The notes beneath the pieces were generated by a model, which did not search any database, was not told the DNA's origin, and worked only from the letters and a program-made list of their open reading frames with translations. A DNA stretch of 64,000 nt from Halobellus sp. MBLA0158. GTDB taxonomy: Archaea > Halobacteriota > Halobacteria > Halobacteriales > Haloferacaceae. A program made the translations under genes and the position numbers. The stretch is taken from NCBI RefSeq assembly GCF_041477585.1, contig NZ_JBGNYA010000001.1:1426001-1490000 (forward strand). The letters are read 5' to 3'. Shown piece by piece: positions 40,769 through 49,275 of the stretch (the stretch's first letter is position 1; every line of letters begins with the position of its first letter).

Positions 40769-41611
40769 TCAGTCGGGCGTCGATTCCGGAGTCGATTGGG
40801 ATTGGGACTGAGATTGCGATTGCGAGTTCGACTCTGCCGACGACTCCGCGGCCTCCTCGCCGGTGTGGTCACCGAACGAGCGGTCCCCCAGCAGTTCGTT
40901 CGCGCGCCGGAAGATGCCCGTGAGCGTGGTGATCTCCCGCTCTGTCGGATGCGCCCGGCCGAGGAGCCGCCGCATCATCACGCGCGTCTTCTCGCGCTTG
41001 TGCTCGCGGTTCTCGATCGCGCGGTGGAACTCCTCGAAGAAGTCGTAGAAGCGGTCGATCTCCGCCTCGTCGGCGCGCTCGCGCTCGACGTCGGGGAGCT
41101 GCGTCTCCTCGACGGTCAGCGAGCGGAACTCGTACAGCAGGATCGTCGCCGCCTGACCGAGGTTCAAGACGGGGTACTCCGCGCTCGCGGGGATCGAACA
41201 CACCTCGTCCAACTGCTTCAGCTCCGCGTTGTCGAGGCCGGTCCCCTCGCGGCCGAACACGAGCGCGGTCCTCGTGTCGACGGTTTCGAGGCTCTCTCTG
41301 ACCTCCACGGGCGTCTTGAACGGGAACCGCGTGTGCTTTCTGCTGTCCTCGTTCGTGATCGCCGTCGTGCCGATGGTGTGGTACTCGGAGACGACCGCCT
41401 CGAAGGTCACCTCCTCGGCGTTGGGGAGGACGTCCTCGCGGGCGTGGCCGGCGAAGCCGTACGCCTCGCCGTCCTCGTCTAGATCTGGTGGATTCACGAG
41501 CTTCAGCTCCGAGAGCCCGAAGTTCTTCATCGCGCGGGCGATGGTGCCGACGTTCCCGGGCGTCTTCGGGTCGACCACGACGACGACGGGGTCGCGACTG
41601 CGCGGCGCCAT
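40769..41611 (-). CDS. trmJ: tRNA (cytidine/uridine-2'-O-)-methyltransferase TrmJ (SPOUT family)
   Basis: A 280-residue SPOUT methyltransferase. VVVVDPKTPGNVGTIARAMKNFGLSEL opens the domain, with ALVFGREGTGLDNAEL and NLGQAATILLYEF forming the knotted SAM site, as in TrmJ/TrmH proteins that 2'-O-methylate tRNA position 32. A helical extension follows, as in TrmJ. The C-terminal tail is a run of Ser-Gln dipeptides encoded by an imperfect hexanucleotide repeat at about 40,790-40,830, probably disordered. It follows a hypothetical gene with a 2-bp gap. Confidence 0.92.
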   Translation of the reverse strand: MAPRSRDPVVVVVDPKTPGNVGTIARAMKNFGLSELKLVNPPDLDEDGEAYGFAGHAREDVLPNAEEVTFEAVVSEYHTIGTTAITNEDSRKHTRFPFKTPVEVRESLETVDTRTALVFGREGTGLDNAELKQLDEVCSIPASAEYPVLNLGQAATILLYEFRSLTVEETQLPDVERERADEAEIDRFYDFFEEFHRAIENREHKREKTRVMMRRLLGRAHPTEREITTLTGIFRRANELLGDRSFGDHTGEEAAESSAESNSQSQSQSQSQSTPESTPD

Positions 41612-41613
41612 CG

Positions 41614-42204
41614 TCACTTCGTGGGGTACTCGCGGGAGAGGTCCGCCTCGTCCAGCGACGGGAGGTCGTCCTCGTCGTCGCCTTCGTCGACGGTCGTGAT
41701 CTCTCCGGTCTCCAGATTGATCCGCTTGCGCTCGCCCTCGTACTGCTCGTTGAGCCGACGGTTGAGCTCCTCGGGCTCTGGCGGCGTCGGCAGGCCGCCG
41801 GGGTCGGTCTCGACGTGTTCGAGCCCGCCGTAGCCCTCCGGCGCGCGGTTGCCCGCCGCGAACCACTCGTGGAACTCGTCGCGGAACGTCTCTGTGCCGG
41901 CGGCGTCGCTGCCGCCCGCCTCGCGGAACCAATAGAGGAAGTCGGCCTCGTGCTCCGCACAGAGGAGGACCTCCTCCATCGGCTCGCCGTAGACGATCTC
42001 CGCCTGGTTCGCTCGCTTTTTCTCCGCCTCTCCGTGGACCAGGTAGCACGCGTCGCAGGGCTTGCTCTGGAGGTACGTCAGCCGAATGAGTCGCCGCCGC
42101 GTGTCGTCGGGTACCTCGTCGAGCGGGCGGAACTCCCCCTCGTCGGTGAACACCTCGCGCTCGTCGAAGCGCCACCCGCGGAGCCCGATACTGACTTTGG
42201 CCAT
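41614..42204 (-). CDS. Conserved haloarchaeal protein of unknown function upstream of trmJ
   Basis: A 196-residue acidic protein beginning MAKVSIGLRGWRFDE. It has one CxxC (SKPCDACYLVHGE) and a later Cys-x2-His (LLCAEHEADFLYWF), together a possible zinc site. The C-terminal third is Pro/Glu/Arg-rich and ends in an Asp/Glu-rich tail. It is coupled to trmJ by a 2-bp spacing, suggesting a link to tRNA modification or translation. Family not recognised. The ATG at 42204 is chosen because upstream in-frame sequence is low-complexity Arg/Gly. Confidence 0.82.
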   Translation of the reverse strand: MAKVSIGLRGWRFDEREVFTDEGEFRPLDEVPDDTRRRLIRLTYLQSKPCDACYLVHGEAEKKRANQAEIVYGEPMEEVLLCAEHEADFLYWFREAGGSDAAGTETFRDEFHEWFAAGNRAPEGYGGLEHVETDPGGLPTPPEPEELNRRLNEQYEGERKRINLETGEITTVDEGDDEDDLPSLDEADLSREYPTK

Positions 42205-42288
42205 TACGAGTCGGTTGCGCGCCGGCGAATAAAAGCGGCGTGTCTCGTATGGCGAACAATCAAGACGCGCGGCGGCGAAGGCCCGAGT

Positions 42289-42759
42289 ATGCCCGCCGAC
42301 GACCCGGCCGCCGCCGAGACGCCGTCGCCGTACCCCGACGCGCTCCCGCTGTCGCCGCGGGCCGAGCGGCTCCTCCTCGGTCCCGACCCCGCGACGGCGG
42401 TCCGCCTGTCGGCGGTCGCCGGCGTCCTCTTCGTCGTCACCTTCGTCGTCCACCTGCCGCCGCGTCTCGTCGGCGGCCTCTCGTTTCCGTTCGGGCTGTT
42501 GCTCCCCCTCTTGGTCGGCGTCGCCTTCGTCGCCGCCGCGGTCGGCGCGTACCGCAACGACGGGCTCTTCGTCTGTCTCGCGCTCGCCGGCGGCCCGAGC
42601 TTCGGCTTCTACCTCCCGCTCGGGCTCTTCGATCTCACGTATCCGAGCGCGACGATGCTGAACGCGCTGGCGATCGGCGTGACGCTCTCGGTCGTCGTCG
42701 GAACGGCCGGCTTCGTCGTCGGTGCGGGCGGTCGGCGGCTGGTCGAGCAGGTCGCGTAG
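42289..42759 (+). CDS. Uncharacterised four-helix membrane protein
   Basis: A 156-residue protein with an acidic-Pro leader of about 38 residues and four hydrophobic helices (LSAVAGVLFVVTFVVHLP, FPFGLLLPLLVGVAFVAAAVGA, LFVCLALAGGPSFGFYLPLGLF, LNALAIGVTLSVVVGTAGFVVGAG). No motif identifies a transporter or enzyme. Divergent from the trmJ pair by 84 bp and 101 bp before rqcH. Confidence 0.72.
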   Translation: MPADDPAAAETPSPYPDALPLSPRAERLLLGPDPATAVRLSAVAGVLFVVTFVVHLPPRLVGGLSFPFGLLLPLLVGVAFVAAAVGAYRNDGLFVCLALAGGPSFGFYLPLGLFDLTYPSATMLNALAIGVTLSVVVGTAGFVVGAGGRRLVEQVA

Positions 42760-42860
42760 GCCGCGGGTCGCCGTCCGTCCCGTCGGCCGCGGTTTCCCTC
42801 CCGGCGCGCCGCGGACCCCGGAACGTGCGCCTTTTCCTTCCCCCGCGAGAACGGAGGGGT

Positions 42861-44969
42861 ATGGATCCGAAGCGGGAGCTCACGAGCGTCGATCTGGCCG
42901 CCCTCGTCACCGAACTGAACCGGTACGAGGGGGCGAAAGTCGACAAGGCCTACCGCTACGGCGACGACCTGCTCCGCTTTCGGATGCGCGACTTCGACCG
43001 CGGGCGCGTGGAACTGCTTCTCGAAGTCGGCGAGGTGAAGCGCGCCCACGTCGCCGACCCCGAACGCGTCCCCGACGCGCCCGGCCGCCCGCCGAACTTC
43101 GCGATGATGCTGCGGAACCGCCTGTCGGGCGCCGACTTCGCGGGCGCCGAGCAGTTCGAGTTCGACCGCATCCTCGTCTTGGACTTCGAGCGCGACGACG
43201 AGAACACCCGGATCGTCGTCGAGCTGTTCGGCCAGGGCAACGTCGCCGTCCTCGACGAGTCCGGCGAGGTCGTCCAGAGCCTAGAGACCGTCCGCCTGAA
43301 GTCGCGAACGGTCGCGCCCGGCTCTCAGTACGAATTCCCGGCGTCCCGCTTGAATCCGCTGACGGTCGGCTACGAGGCGTTCAAGCGGAATATGGACGAC
43401 TCCGACACCGACGTGGTGCGGACGCTCGCGACGCAGCTGAACCTCGGCGGCCTCTACGCCGAGGAGCTCTGTACCCGGGCGGGCGTCGAGAAGACGACGC
43501 CGATCGAGGAGGCCGGCGACGAGGAGTACCGCGCGATCCACCACGCCATCGAGGAACTGCGCACGCGGCTCCGCGCCGGCGACTTCGACCCGCGGGTCTA
43601 CCTCGACGACGGCGCGGTCGTCGACGTGACGCCGTTCCCGCTCGAAGAGCGCGAGCGAGAGGGCCTCGACAGCGAGGCCTACGACAGCTTCAACGACGCG
43701 CTCGACCGGTACTTCTACCGCCTGGAGCTCGAAGACGACGAGCCCGAGGACACGGGGAGACAGCGCCCGGACTTCGAGGCCGAGATCGAGAAGAAACAGC
43801 GAATCATCGACCAACAGCAGGGCGCGATCGAGGACTTCGAGGCGCAGGCCGAGGCCGAGCGCCGCCGCGCCGAACTGCTGTATGCGAACTACGACCTGGT
43901 CGACGAGGTGCTCTCGACCGTCCGCGACGCGCGCGAGGAGGGCGTCGGCTGGGACGAGATCCGCGAGACCCTCGCCCAGGGCGCCGAGCGGGGCATCCCC
44001 GAAGCCGAGGCCGTCGTCGACGTCGACGGCGCCGAGGGGACGGTCACGATCGAACTCGACGACACCGAGGTCGCAGTCGAGGTCGACACCGGCGTCGAGA
44101 AGAACGCCGACCGCCTCTACACGGAGGCAAAGCGCATCGAAGAGAAGAAGGAGGGCGCGCTGGCCGCCATCGAGGACACCCGCGAGGAACTGGCCGCGGT
44201 CAAGCGCCGCCGCGAGGAGTGGGAGGAAGACGACGCAGAAGAGACGGACGACGAAGAGCCCGACGAGCGCGAGGAGCGCGACTGGCTGTCGATGGAGTCG
44301 ATTCCGATCCGGCAGTCGGATCACTGGTACGAGCGCTTCCGGTGGTTCCGCACCTCCGACGGCTTCCTCGTGATTGGCGGCCGCAACGCCGACCAAAACG
44401 AGGAGATCGTCACGAAGTATCTCGATCAGCACGACCTCTTCTTCCACACGCAGGCCCACGGCGGGCCCGTGACGATCGTGAAGGCGACCGGTCCCTCCGA
44501 GCCGTCCGAGGCCGTCGACTTCCCCGAGCGGACGAAGGAGGAAGCCGCCCAGTTCGCGGTCTCGTACTCCTCGATCTGGAAGGAGGGGCGGTACGCCGGC
44601 GAGGCGTACATGGTGACGCCCGATCAGGTCTCGAAGACGCCCGAGTCCGGCGAGTACATCGAGAAGGGCTCGTTCGTCATCCGCGGCGACCGGACGTACT
44701 TCCGCGACGTCGAGGCCGAGGTCGCGGTCGGGATCCAGTGCGAGGGCGAGACGCGCGTGCTCGGCGGGCCGCCGTCGGCGATCGAAGACCGCGTGGAGAC
44801 CTCCGTCCGGCTCCAGCCGGGTCGCTACGCCCAGAACGACGCCGCGAAGATGCTCTACCGAAAATTCAAGGAGCGCTTCGCCGACCAGTCGTTCCTCCGG
44901 AAGGTGGCGACCGCAGACAGGATCCAGGAGTTCCTCCCGCCCGGCGGGAGCGAGATCGTCGAAGACTGA
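42861..44969 (+). CDS. rqcH: Ribosome rescue/quality-control protein RqcH (NEMF/Rqc2/FbpA family)
   Basis: A 702-residue NFACT protein. The N-terminal NFACT-N domain begins ELTSVDLAALVTELNRYEGAKVDKAYRYG and contains the MMLRNRLSGAD segment. Helix-hairpin-helix and long coiled-coil regions (about 300-460) follow, then the NFACT-R domain with FRTSDGFLVIGGRNADQNEEIVTKYL and DLFFHTQAHGGPVTIVK. Homologues bind 60S/50S subunits with peptidyl-tRNA and, in bacteria, add Ala tails. Archaeal RqcH lets Ala tailing mark stalled chains. It lies 1.6 kb upstream of pelota on the same strand. An acidic low-complexity insert (EEDDAEETDDEEPDE) is haloarchaeal. Confidence 0.94.
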   Translation: MDPKRELTSVDLAALVTELNRYEGAKVDKAYRYGDDLLRFRMRDFDRGRVELLLEVGEVKRAHVADPERVPDAPGRPPNFAMMLRNRLSGADFAGAEQFEFDRILVLDFERDDENTRIVVELFGQGNVAVLDESGEVVQSLETVRLKSRTVAPGSQYEFPASRLNPLTVGYEAFKRNMDDSDTDVVRTLATQLNLGGLYAEELCTRAGVEKTTPIEEAGDEEYRAIHHAIEELRTRLRAGDFDPRVYLDDGAVVDVTPFPLEEREREGLDSEAYDSFNDALDRYFYRLELEDDEPEDTGRQRPDFEAEIEKKQRIIDQQQGAIEDFEAQAEAERRRAELLYANYDLVDEVLSTVRDAREEGVGWDEIRETLAQGAERGIPEAEAVVDVDGAEGTVTIELDDTEVAVEVDTGVEKNADRLYTEAKRIEEKKEGALAAIEDTREELAAVKRRREEWEEDDAEETDDEEPDEREERDWLSMESIPIRQSDHWYERFRWFRTSDGFLVIGGRNADQNEEIVTKYLDQHDLFFHTQAHGGPVTIVKATGPSEPSEAVDFPERTKEEAAQFAVSYSSIWKEGRYAGEAYMVTPDQVSKTPESGEYIEKGSFVIRGDRTYFRDVEAEVAVGIQCEGETRVLGGPPSAIEDRVETSVRLQPGRYAQNDAAKMLYRKFKERFADQSFLRKVATADRIQEFLPPGGSEIVED

Positions 44970-45113
44970 GGCCAGATCTCTCCGGCTCCCTCCTGTGATT
45001 CACTCGCCCCGTGCGACCGGCCAGCACGCGTCAGTGCGGCTTTATCTCCGTGGTCGGCGTATCTCTCCCGAGCGACCATCCGGCTCCGTCCGTCTCCCTC
45101 GCTCGGTGATACA

Positions 45114-45869
45114 ATGATTCAACAATCCCTGCAGTACCTCCGCAACGACGAGGACTCGTGGCTCACCACGGTCCTCATCGGCGGGGTCCTCAGCCTGCTC
45201 GGCGCGCTCGTGATCCCCGCGATCCTCGTCCTCGGCTACCTCGTCCGCGTCGTCCGCGAGACGATGCGCGGAAACGAGCACCCGCCCGCGTTCGACGAGT
45301 GGGGCGACCTCCTCGGCGACGGCCTCCGGGCCTTCGCGGTCGTGGTCGTCTACGGCCTCGTGCCCGCCGTCGTCTCCGCGGTCGTGATCGGCGGCGGCGT
45401 CCTCTCGTTCGTCGTGGTCGGCGGCTCGACCGCGGGGATGTCCGGTCCGGGGGCCGTCGGGCCGCAGAGCGGCCTCGGCCTCGGGATCGGCCTCCTCGTG
45501 ATCCTCGTCGGGGGCGTGCTCGCGCTCGTGCTGACGCTCCTGGCCGCCTATATCGTGCCCGCCGCGATCGCGACGATCGCCGAGCACGACGACCTGAGCC
45601 GGGCGTTCTCGGTCGGCGAACTCCGCCCCGTGCTGACCTCGGGGACGTACGCCACCGCGTGGCTCTCGGGCTTCGCGATCGTCCTCGCGGCCGGCCTCGT
45701 CGCGGGCGCGCTCAACGCGATCCCGCCGGTCGGCTTCCTCGCCGGGGGCTTCCTCGGCTTCTACGCCGCGGTCGCCGCGTACTACCTGATCGGGACCGCC
45801 TGGGGCGAGATCCACCCGGTCGAGGTGCGCGACGGCGGCGACGCGGCCGACGAGCGGCCGGCGGTCTGA
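45114..45869 (+). CDS. DUF4013 domain membrane protein
   Basis: A 251-residue membrane protein. The opening IQQSLQYLRNDEDSWLTTVLIGGVLSLLG and the conserved loop GYLVRVVRETMRGNEHPPAFDEWGDLLGDGLRAF (seen in parts) match DUF4013 proteins, which are abundant in haloarchaea. About six helices follow, the last ones being FAIVLAAGLVAGALN and GFLGFYAAVAAYYLIG. No function is known. It lies between rqcH and pelA on the same strand. Confidence 0.85.
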   Translation: MIQQSLQYLRNDEDSWLTTVLIGGVLSLLGALVIPAILVLGYLVRVVRETMRGNEHPPAFDEWGDLLGDGLRAFAVVVVYGLVPAVVSAVVIGGGVLSFVVVGGSTAGMSGPGAVGPQSGLGLGIGLLVILVGGVLALVLTLLAAYIVPAAIATIAEHDDLSRAFSVGELRPVLTSGTYATAWLSGFAIVLAAGLVAGALNAIPPVGFLAGGFLGFYAAVAAYYLIGTAWGEIHPVEVRDGGDAADERPAV

Positions 45870-46000
45870 GCGACAGCTCCGACCACCGCGCCGATCGGCG
45901 CGTACGCCCCTGAGACGCACTCTATGCTCTCGGGCGTGACTTTATTGCTAATGAGACACGATCACACACAGAGCGGCAACTCCAGCCCGCCCGTGAGGCA

Positions 46001-46534
46001 ATGTCCCCTACGTCCCGGCGCGGCCTCGCCGACGAGGTCACCCGCGTCTCCGCGGTGTCGTACCTCCAGGGCGCCACCGGCCATGGCGTCGGCAGCCTCG
46101 CCTTTCTCCTCGTGGGCGTCGTCGGCTTCGCCGTGACGGACTCGCCCGCGGTCGGCTTCGGCGGCGTGGCGTCGGCCTGTCTGATGAGCGGGAACGGGCT
46201 CTCGCTCTACCTCTGGGACCGGGTCAGAGACGCCGCCGTCGCGGGCGACTCAGCCGCTTCGGATCGCGGCCGACGCGACGACGACTCGGGCGGCGCGGAC
46301 GGCTCTGGCGACGCGGTCGATCGCACGCTCTCGCCGCCGTCGCTGTCGGCGGAACACCGGGCGGAGCTGGCGAGCGGGCTGGTCCAGGTCGTCGGGCTCG
46401 TGGTCGTCCTCGCCGCCGTGTTCTTCGTCTTCCGCCGGCTGGGCGTGACGTACGGCTCGTACCTCCTGGGCGGCGTCCTCGCCGTCGGCAACCTCGCGGC
46501 GCTGGCGCTCGCCTGGCGGCGCACGGACGGATAA
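46001..46534 (+). CDS. Uncharacterised membrane protein
   Basis: A 177-residue protein with helices at about 27-45 ([16 protein letters not shown]), 50-70, 127-145 ([17 protein letters not shown]) and 155-173. A hydrophilic Ser/Gly/Asp loop of about 45 residues separates two helix pairs. I do not recognise a family. It is 34 bp upstream of pelA on the same strand and may be co-transcribed with it. Confidence 0.72.
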   Translation: MSPTSRRGLADEVTRVSAVSYLQGATGHGVGSLAFLLVGVVGFAVTDSPAVGFGGVASACLMSGNGLSLYLWDRVRDAAVAGDSAASDRGRRDDDSGGADGSGDAVDRTLSPPSLSAEHRAELASGLVQVVGLVVVLAAVFFVFRRLGVTYGSYLLGGVLAVGNLAALALAWRRTDG

Positions 46535-46568
46535 CAGGACCTTTCTTCCCCGACGCTCCAGTCCCGAT

Positions 46569-47636
46569 ATGCGAATCTCCAGTCGCGGCCGCGGCGAGGA
46601 GGGCCGCGAGCGGATGACGGTGGTCCCCGAGAACGTCGACGACCTCTGGCACCTCTCGCACGTCCTCGAAACGGGGGACCTCGTCTCCGGCGACACCACC
46701 CGCCGGATCCAGCGCGACGACGAGAACCTCCGCGACACCGGCGGCCAGCGCGAGCACCTCTTCGTGACGATCGAGGTCGCGGACGTCGAGTTCGCGCGCT
46801 TCGCGAACCGCCTGCGGGTCGGCGGCGAGATCGTCGACTGCTCGCGCGAGGACCAGCTCGGCCACCACCACACGATCAACGTCGAGGAGCACGACGAGCT
46901 CACCATCGAGAAGCACTTCAAGCCCGATCAGGTCGAGCGGATCGAGGCCGCCGAGGAGGCCGCCGAGAACGCCGACGTCGCCATCGCCACCGTGGAAGAG
47001 GGCGAGGCGCACATCCACACGGTCGCGCAGTACGGGACCGAAGAGCGATTCTCGTTCACCGCCCCCACCGGAAAGGGCGAGTACGCCCGGCCGCGGTCCG
47101 AACTGTTCGCCGAACTCGGCGACGCGCTCGCGCGGATGGACGTCGACGCGATCATCCTCGCGGGCCCGGGCTTCACGAAGCAGGACGCCCGCGACCACAT
47201 CGCGGAAAGTCACCCCGAAACCGCCGACCTGATCACGATGGTCGACACCGCCGGCGTCGGCGACCGCGGGGTCCACGAGGTGCTCAAGCGCGGCGCCGTC
47301 GACGAGGTACAGACCCAGACCAGGATCTCGAAGGAGGCCGAACTGATCGACGAGCTGACGGAGGGCATCGCGACGGGCGAGAAGGTCGCCTACGGGATCG
47401 ACGAGGTCGCAGAAGCCGCGGAGTTCGGCGCTGTCGAAGAGCTGCTCGTCGTCGACGACCGCCTGCGACAGGAGCGCCAGGGCGAGGGCGACTGGGACGT
47501 CGACGTCAACGACGTCATTCAGTCGGTCGAGCGCCAGGGCGGCGAGGTCACGGTCTTCTCCGGGGAGTTCGACCCCGGCCGCCAGCTGAAGAACCTCGGC
47601 GGGATCGCGGCGCTTCTCAGATATCGACTCCAGTGA
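46569..47636 (+). CDS. pelA: mRNA surveillance protein pelota (Dom34)
   Basis: A 355-residue archaeal pelota. The N-terminal Sm-like domain begins [29 protein letters not shown] in part and has [15 protein letters not shown]. The central domain has [19 protein letters not shown], and the C-terminal eRF1_3-like domain has [11 protein letters not shown]. No GGQ peptide-release motif is present, as expected for Dom34. With aEF1A or ABCE1 it dissociates stalled ribosomes. Its nearness to rqcH places two steps of ribosome rescue in the same 5-kb stretch. Convergent with the cyclodeaminase-like gene. Confidence 0.96.
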   Translation: MRISSRGRGEEGRERMTVVPENVDDLWHLSHVLETGDLVSGDTTRRIQRDDENLRDTGGQREHLFVTIEVADVEFARFANRLRVGGEIVDCSREDQLGHHHTINVEEHDELTIEKHFKPDQVERIEAAEEAAENADVAIATVEEGEAHIHTVAQYGTEERFSFTAPTGKGEYARPRSELFAELGDALARMDVDAIILAGPGFTKQDARDHIAESHPETADLITMVDTAGVGDRGVHEVLKRGAVDEVQTQTRISKEAELIDELTEGIATGEKVAYGIDEVAEAAEFGAVEELLVVDDRLRQERQGEGDWDVDVNDVIQSVERQGGEVTVFSGEFDPGRQLKNLGGIAALLRYRLQ

Positions 47637-47639
47637 GCC

Positions 47640-48638
47640 TCACTCGCCGGTGAGCGCCTCGCTGCCAGGCGAGACGTCGATCGTCGTGCCCAGGTCCTCC
47701 TCTCGGGCCTTCTCGTAGAGCAGGTACGCTCCGGCGACCGTCTCGATGCCCGTCCCGCCGCTGTCGAAGACGGTGATCTCCTCGGCGTCCTCGCGGCCGG
47801 GGGCCTCGCCGGCGACGACCTCGCCCAGTTCGGCGTGGATGTGGTCCTCGTCGACGACGCCCGCATCGAGGGCGTGGAGGAACGAGCCCGCGTCCTGGAA
47901 GGCCCGCTCGCGGAGGTCGGGGACGTACGTCGCGCGCTCGATCGTCGCGTCGTCGAGTTCGCGCTTCTCGGGGTTGTACTGGCCCATCGCCGTGACGTGC
48001 GTCCCGGGTTCGAGCGCGTCGCCGTCGAACACCGGCTCGTCGGCGTTCGTCGCGGTCACGACGACGTCGGCGTCCTCGATGGCCGCGGCGGCGGACGCGA
48101 CGGCCGCGACGCTGGCGTCCAGCCGGCGGTCCATCTCGCCCGCGAACGACTCGCGGTGCTCCTTGGTCGGCGAGTACACCCACACGGTTTCGAGATCGCG
48201 GACGGTCGCGAGCGCGCGGAGCTGGCCCTTCGCCTGCGGGCCGCTGCCGATGATCGCCGCCGAGGTCGCGTCCGCGCGAGCGAGTTCGTCGGCCGCGACC
48301 GCGCCGGCTGCGCCGGTCTTGTAGGGGTTCATACTCGCGCCGTCGACGAGCGCGAGCGGCTCGCCGGACTCGGCGTCGAACAGCGGCGTCATGAACCACG
48401 CGTCCTCGGCGCCGAAGCCCGCGGAGTACATATAGCCGCCCATCGCGCCCGTCTCGGGGAGCACGGCGGCGTAGGCGGTGAAAAAACCCGGCGGCTCGGC
48501 GTTCGTGAGCTTCGTCCGGGGCTCCGCGGGCGCGCCCTCGCCCCGCTGTCGGTAGGCCTCGCGGACGGCGTCGACGAACTCCGCGGGCGTCGCGAGCCCG
48601 TCGACCTCGGCACTGTTCAGAAACACCGTCTCGGTCAT
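47640..48638 (-). CDS. Ornithine cyclodeaminase/mu-crystallin family protein
   Basis: A 332-residue NAD(P)-dependent enzyme. The N-terminal part has EPRTKLTNAEPPGFFTAYAAVLPE with substrate-contacting Arg/Lys, and LVDGASMNPYKTGAAGAVAADEL. The Rossmann motif IIGSGPQAKGQLRAL and later VVTATNADEPVFDGDALEPGTHVTAMGQYNPEKRELDD segments follow the family pattern. Members include ornithine cyclodeaminase, archaeal alanine dehydrogenase and ketimine reductases, so the substrate is open. Three bp separate its stop from that of pelA (convergent). Confidence 0.9.
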   Translation of the reverse strand: MTETVFLNSAEVDGLATPAEFVDAVREAYRQRGEGAPAEPRTKLTNAEPPGFFTAYAAVLPETGAMGGYMYSAGFGAEDAWFMTPLFDAESGEPLALVDGASMNPYKTGAAGAVAADELARADATSAAIIGSGPQAKGQLRALATVRDLETVWVYSPTKEHRESFAGEMDRRLDASVAAVASAAAAIEDADVVVTATNADEPVFDGDALEPGTHVTAMGQYNPEKRELDDATIERATYVPDLRERAFQDAGSFLHALDAGVVDEDHIHAELGEVVAGEAPGREDAEEITVFDSGGTGIETVAGAYLLYEKAREEDLGTTIDVSPGSEALTGE

Positions 48639-48757
48639 ACCCGCCGGTTCGGGGGGCAGCGATAAGAACCTGGGGAAGGCGTCACCGGCCGACTACCGGG
48701 CCGAGAGCAGAATCGAGACGGAACTGACCGAAAAGACGCCCGCGACAGGGGCCGATT

Positions 48758-49000
48758 TCAGTCGGCGTTCTGGACGCCGATGTTCTGGCTCTGGGTCGAC
48801 TCCGTTCCGGTGAGGCCCGAGCGGGGCCCGCGGCTCACCGGCGAGCGGACGAACATCGCGTGGCCGATGATCCCGGCGGCGACCGCCGCGGCGATCGGGA
48901 CCGCCTGCGTGAGCGTGAGGCTCGTCTGGACGAGCCCACCAGTGAGACCGAACAGCGCGAGCGGGATGAGGCCGAGAACGTAGTCGTAGTACCCTGTCAT
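48758..49000 (-). CDS. Small two-helix membrane protein
   Basis: An 80-residue protein starting MTGYYDYVLGLIPLALFGLTGG, with helices at about 8-25 and 30-50 (AVPIAAAVAAGIIGHAMFV) and a short polar C-terminal tail. The compact two-helix form is common in haloarchaeal genomes, with unknown function. An upstream in-frame ATG at 49048 would add 16 residues across the apparent promoter (ACTACGAGTGTAGGGAATATAATTC region), so the inner ATG is preferred. Confidence 0.7.
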   Translation of the reverse strand: MTGYYDYVLGLIPLALFGLTGGLVQTSLTLTQAVPIAAAVAAGIIGHAMFVRSPVSRGPRSGLTGTESTQSQNIGVQNAD

Positions 49001-49275
49001 AATACACTGTATACTACGAGTGTAGGGAATATAATTCTTTCCCATCAATAACGGGTGAATTCGTAATTGGCTCTCCGATGGATTTCTATAACTTATGAAA
49101 CGAAATTCGTGTTAGAGGCTCTCAGGCATAGAACTTCGACGAAATCGGAGTCAGAGTGCCGAGCGATCGGAATCCGTCGACCACTGCGGCAGAGCCGGCG
49201 ATTCGCACAGGCCGGCGCGCGCGAGCGTGCCCCGCGGGAGACATCGGAGCGTTGAACTGATCACCCCGTCGAACG
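49001..49275. other. Non-coding divergent spacer
   Basis: 275 bp between the small membrane protein and the MFS gene. The first 110 bp are A/T-rich and hold the minus-strand promoter. The rest is GC-rich and shows no gene, palindrome or RNA I can recognise. Confidence 0.5.
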
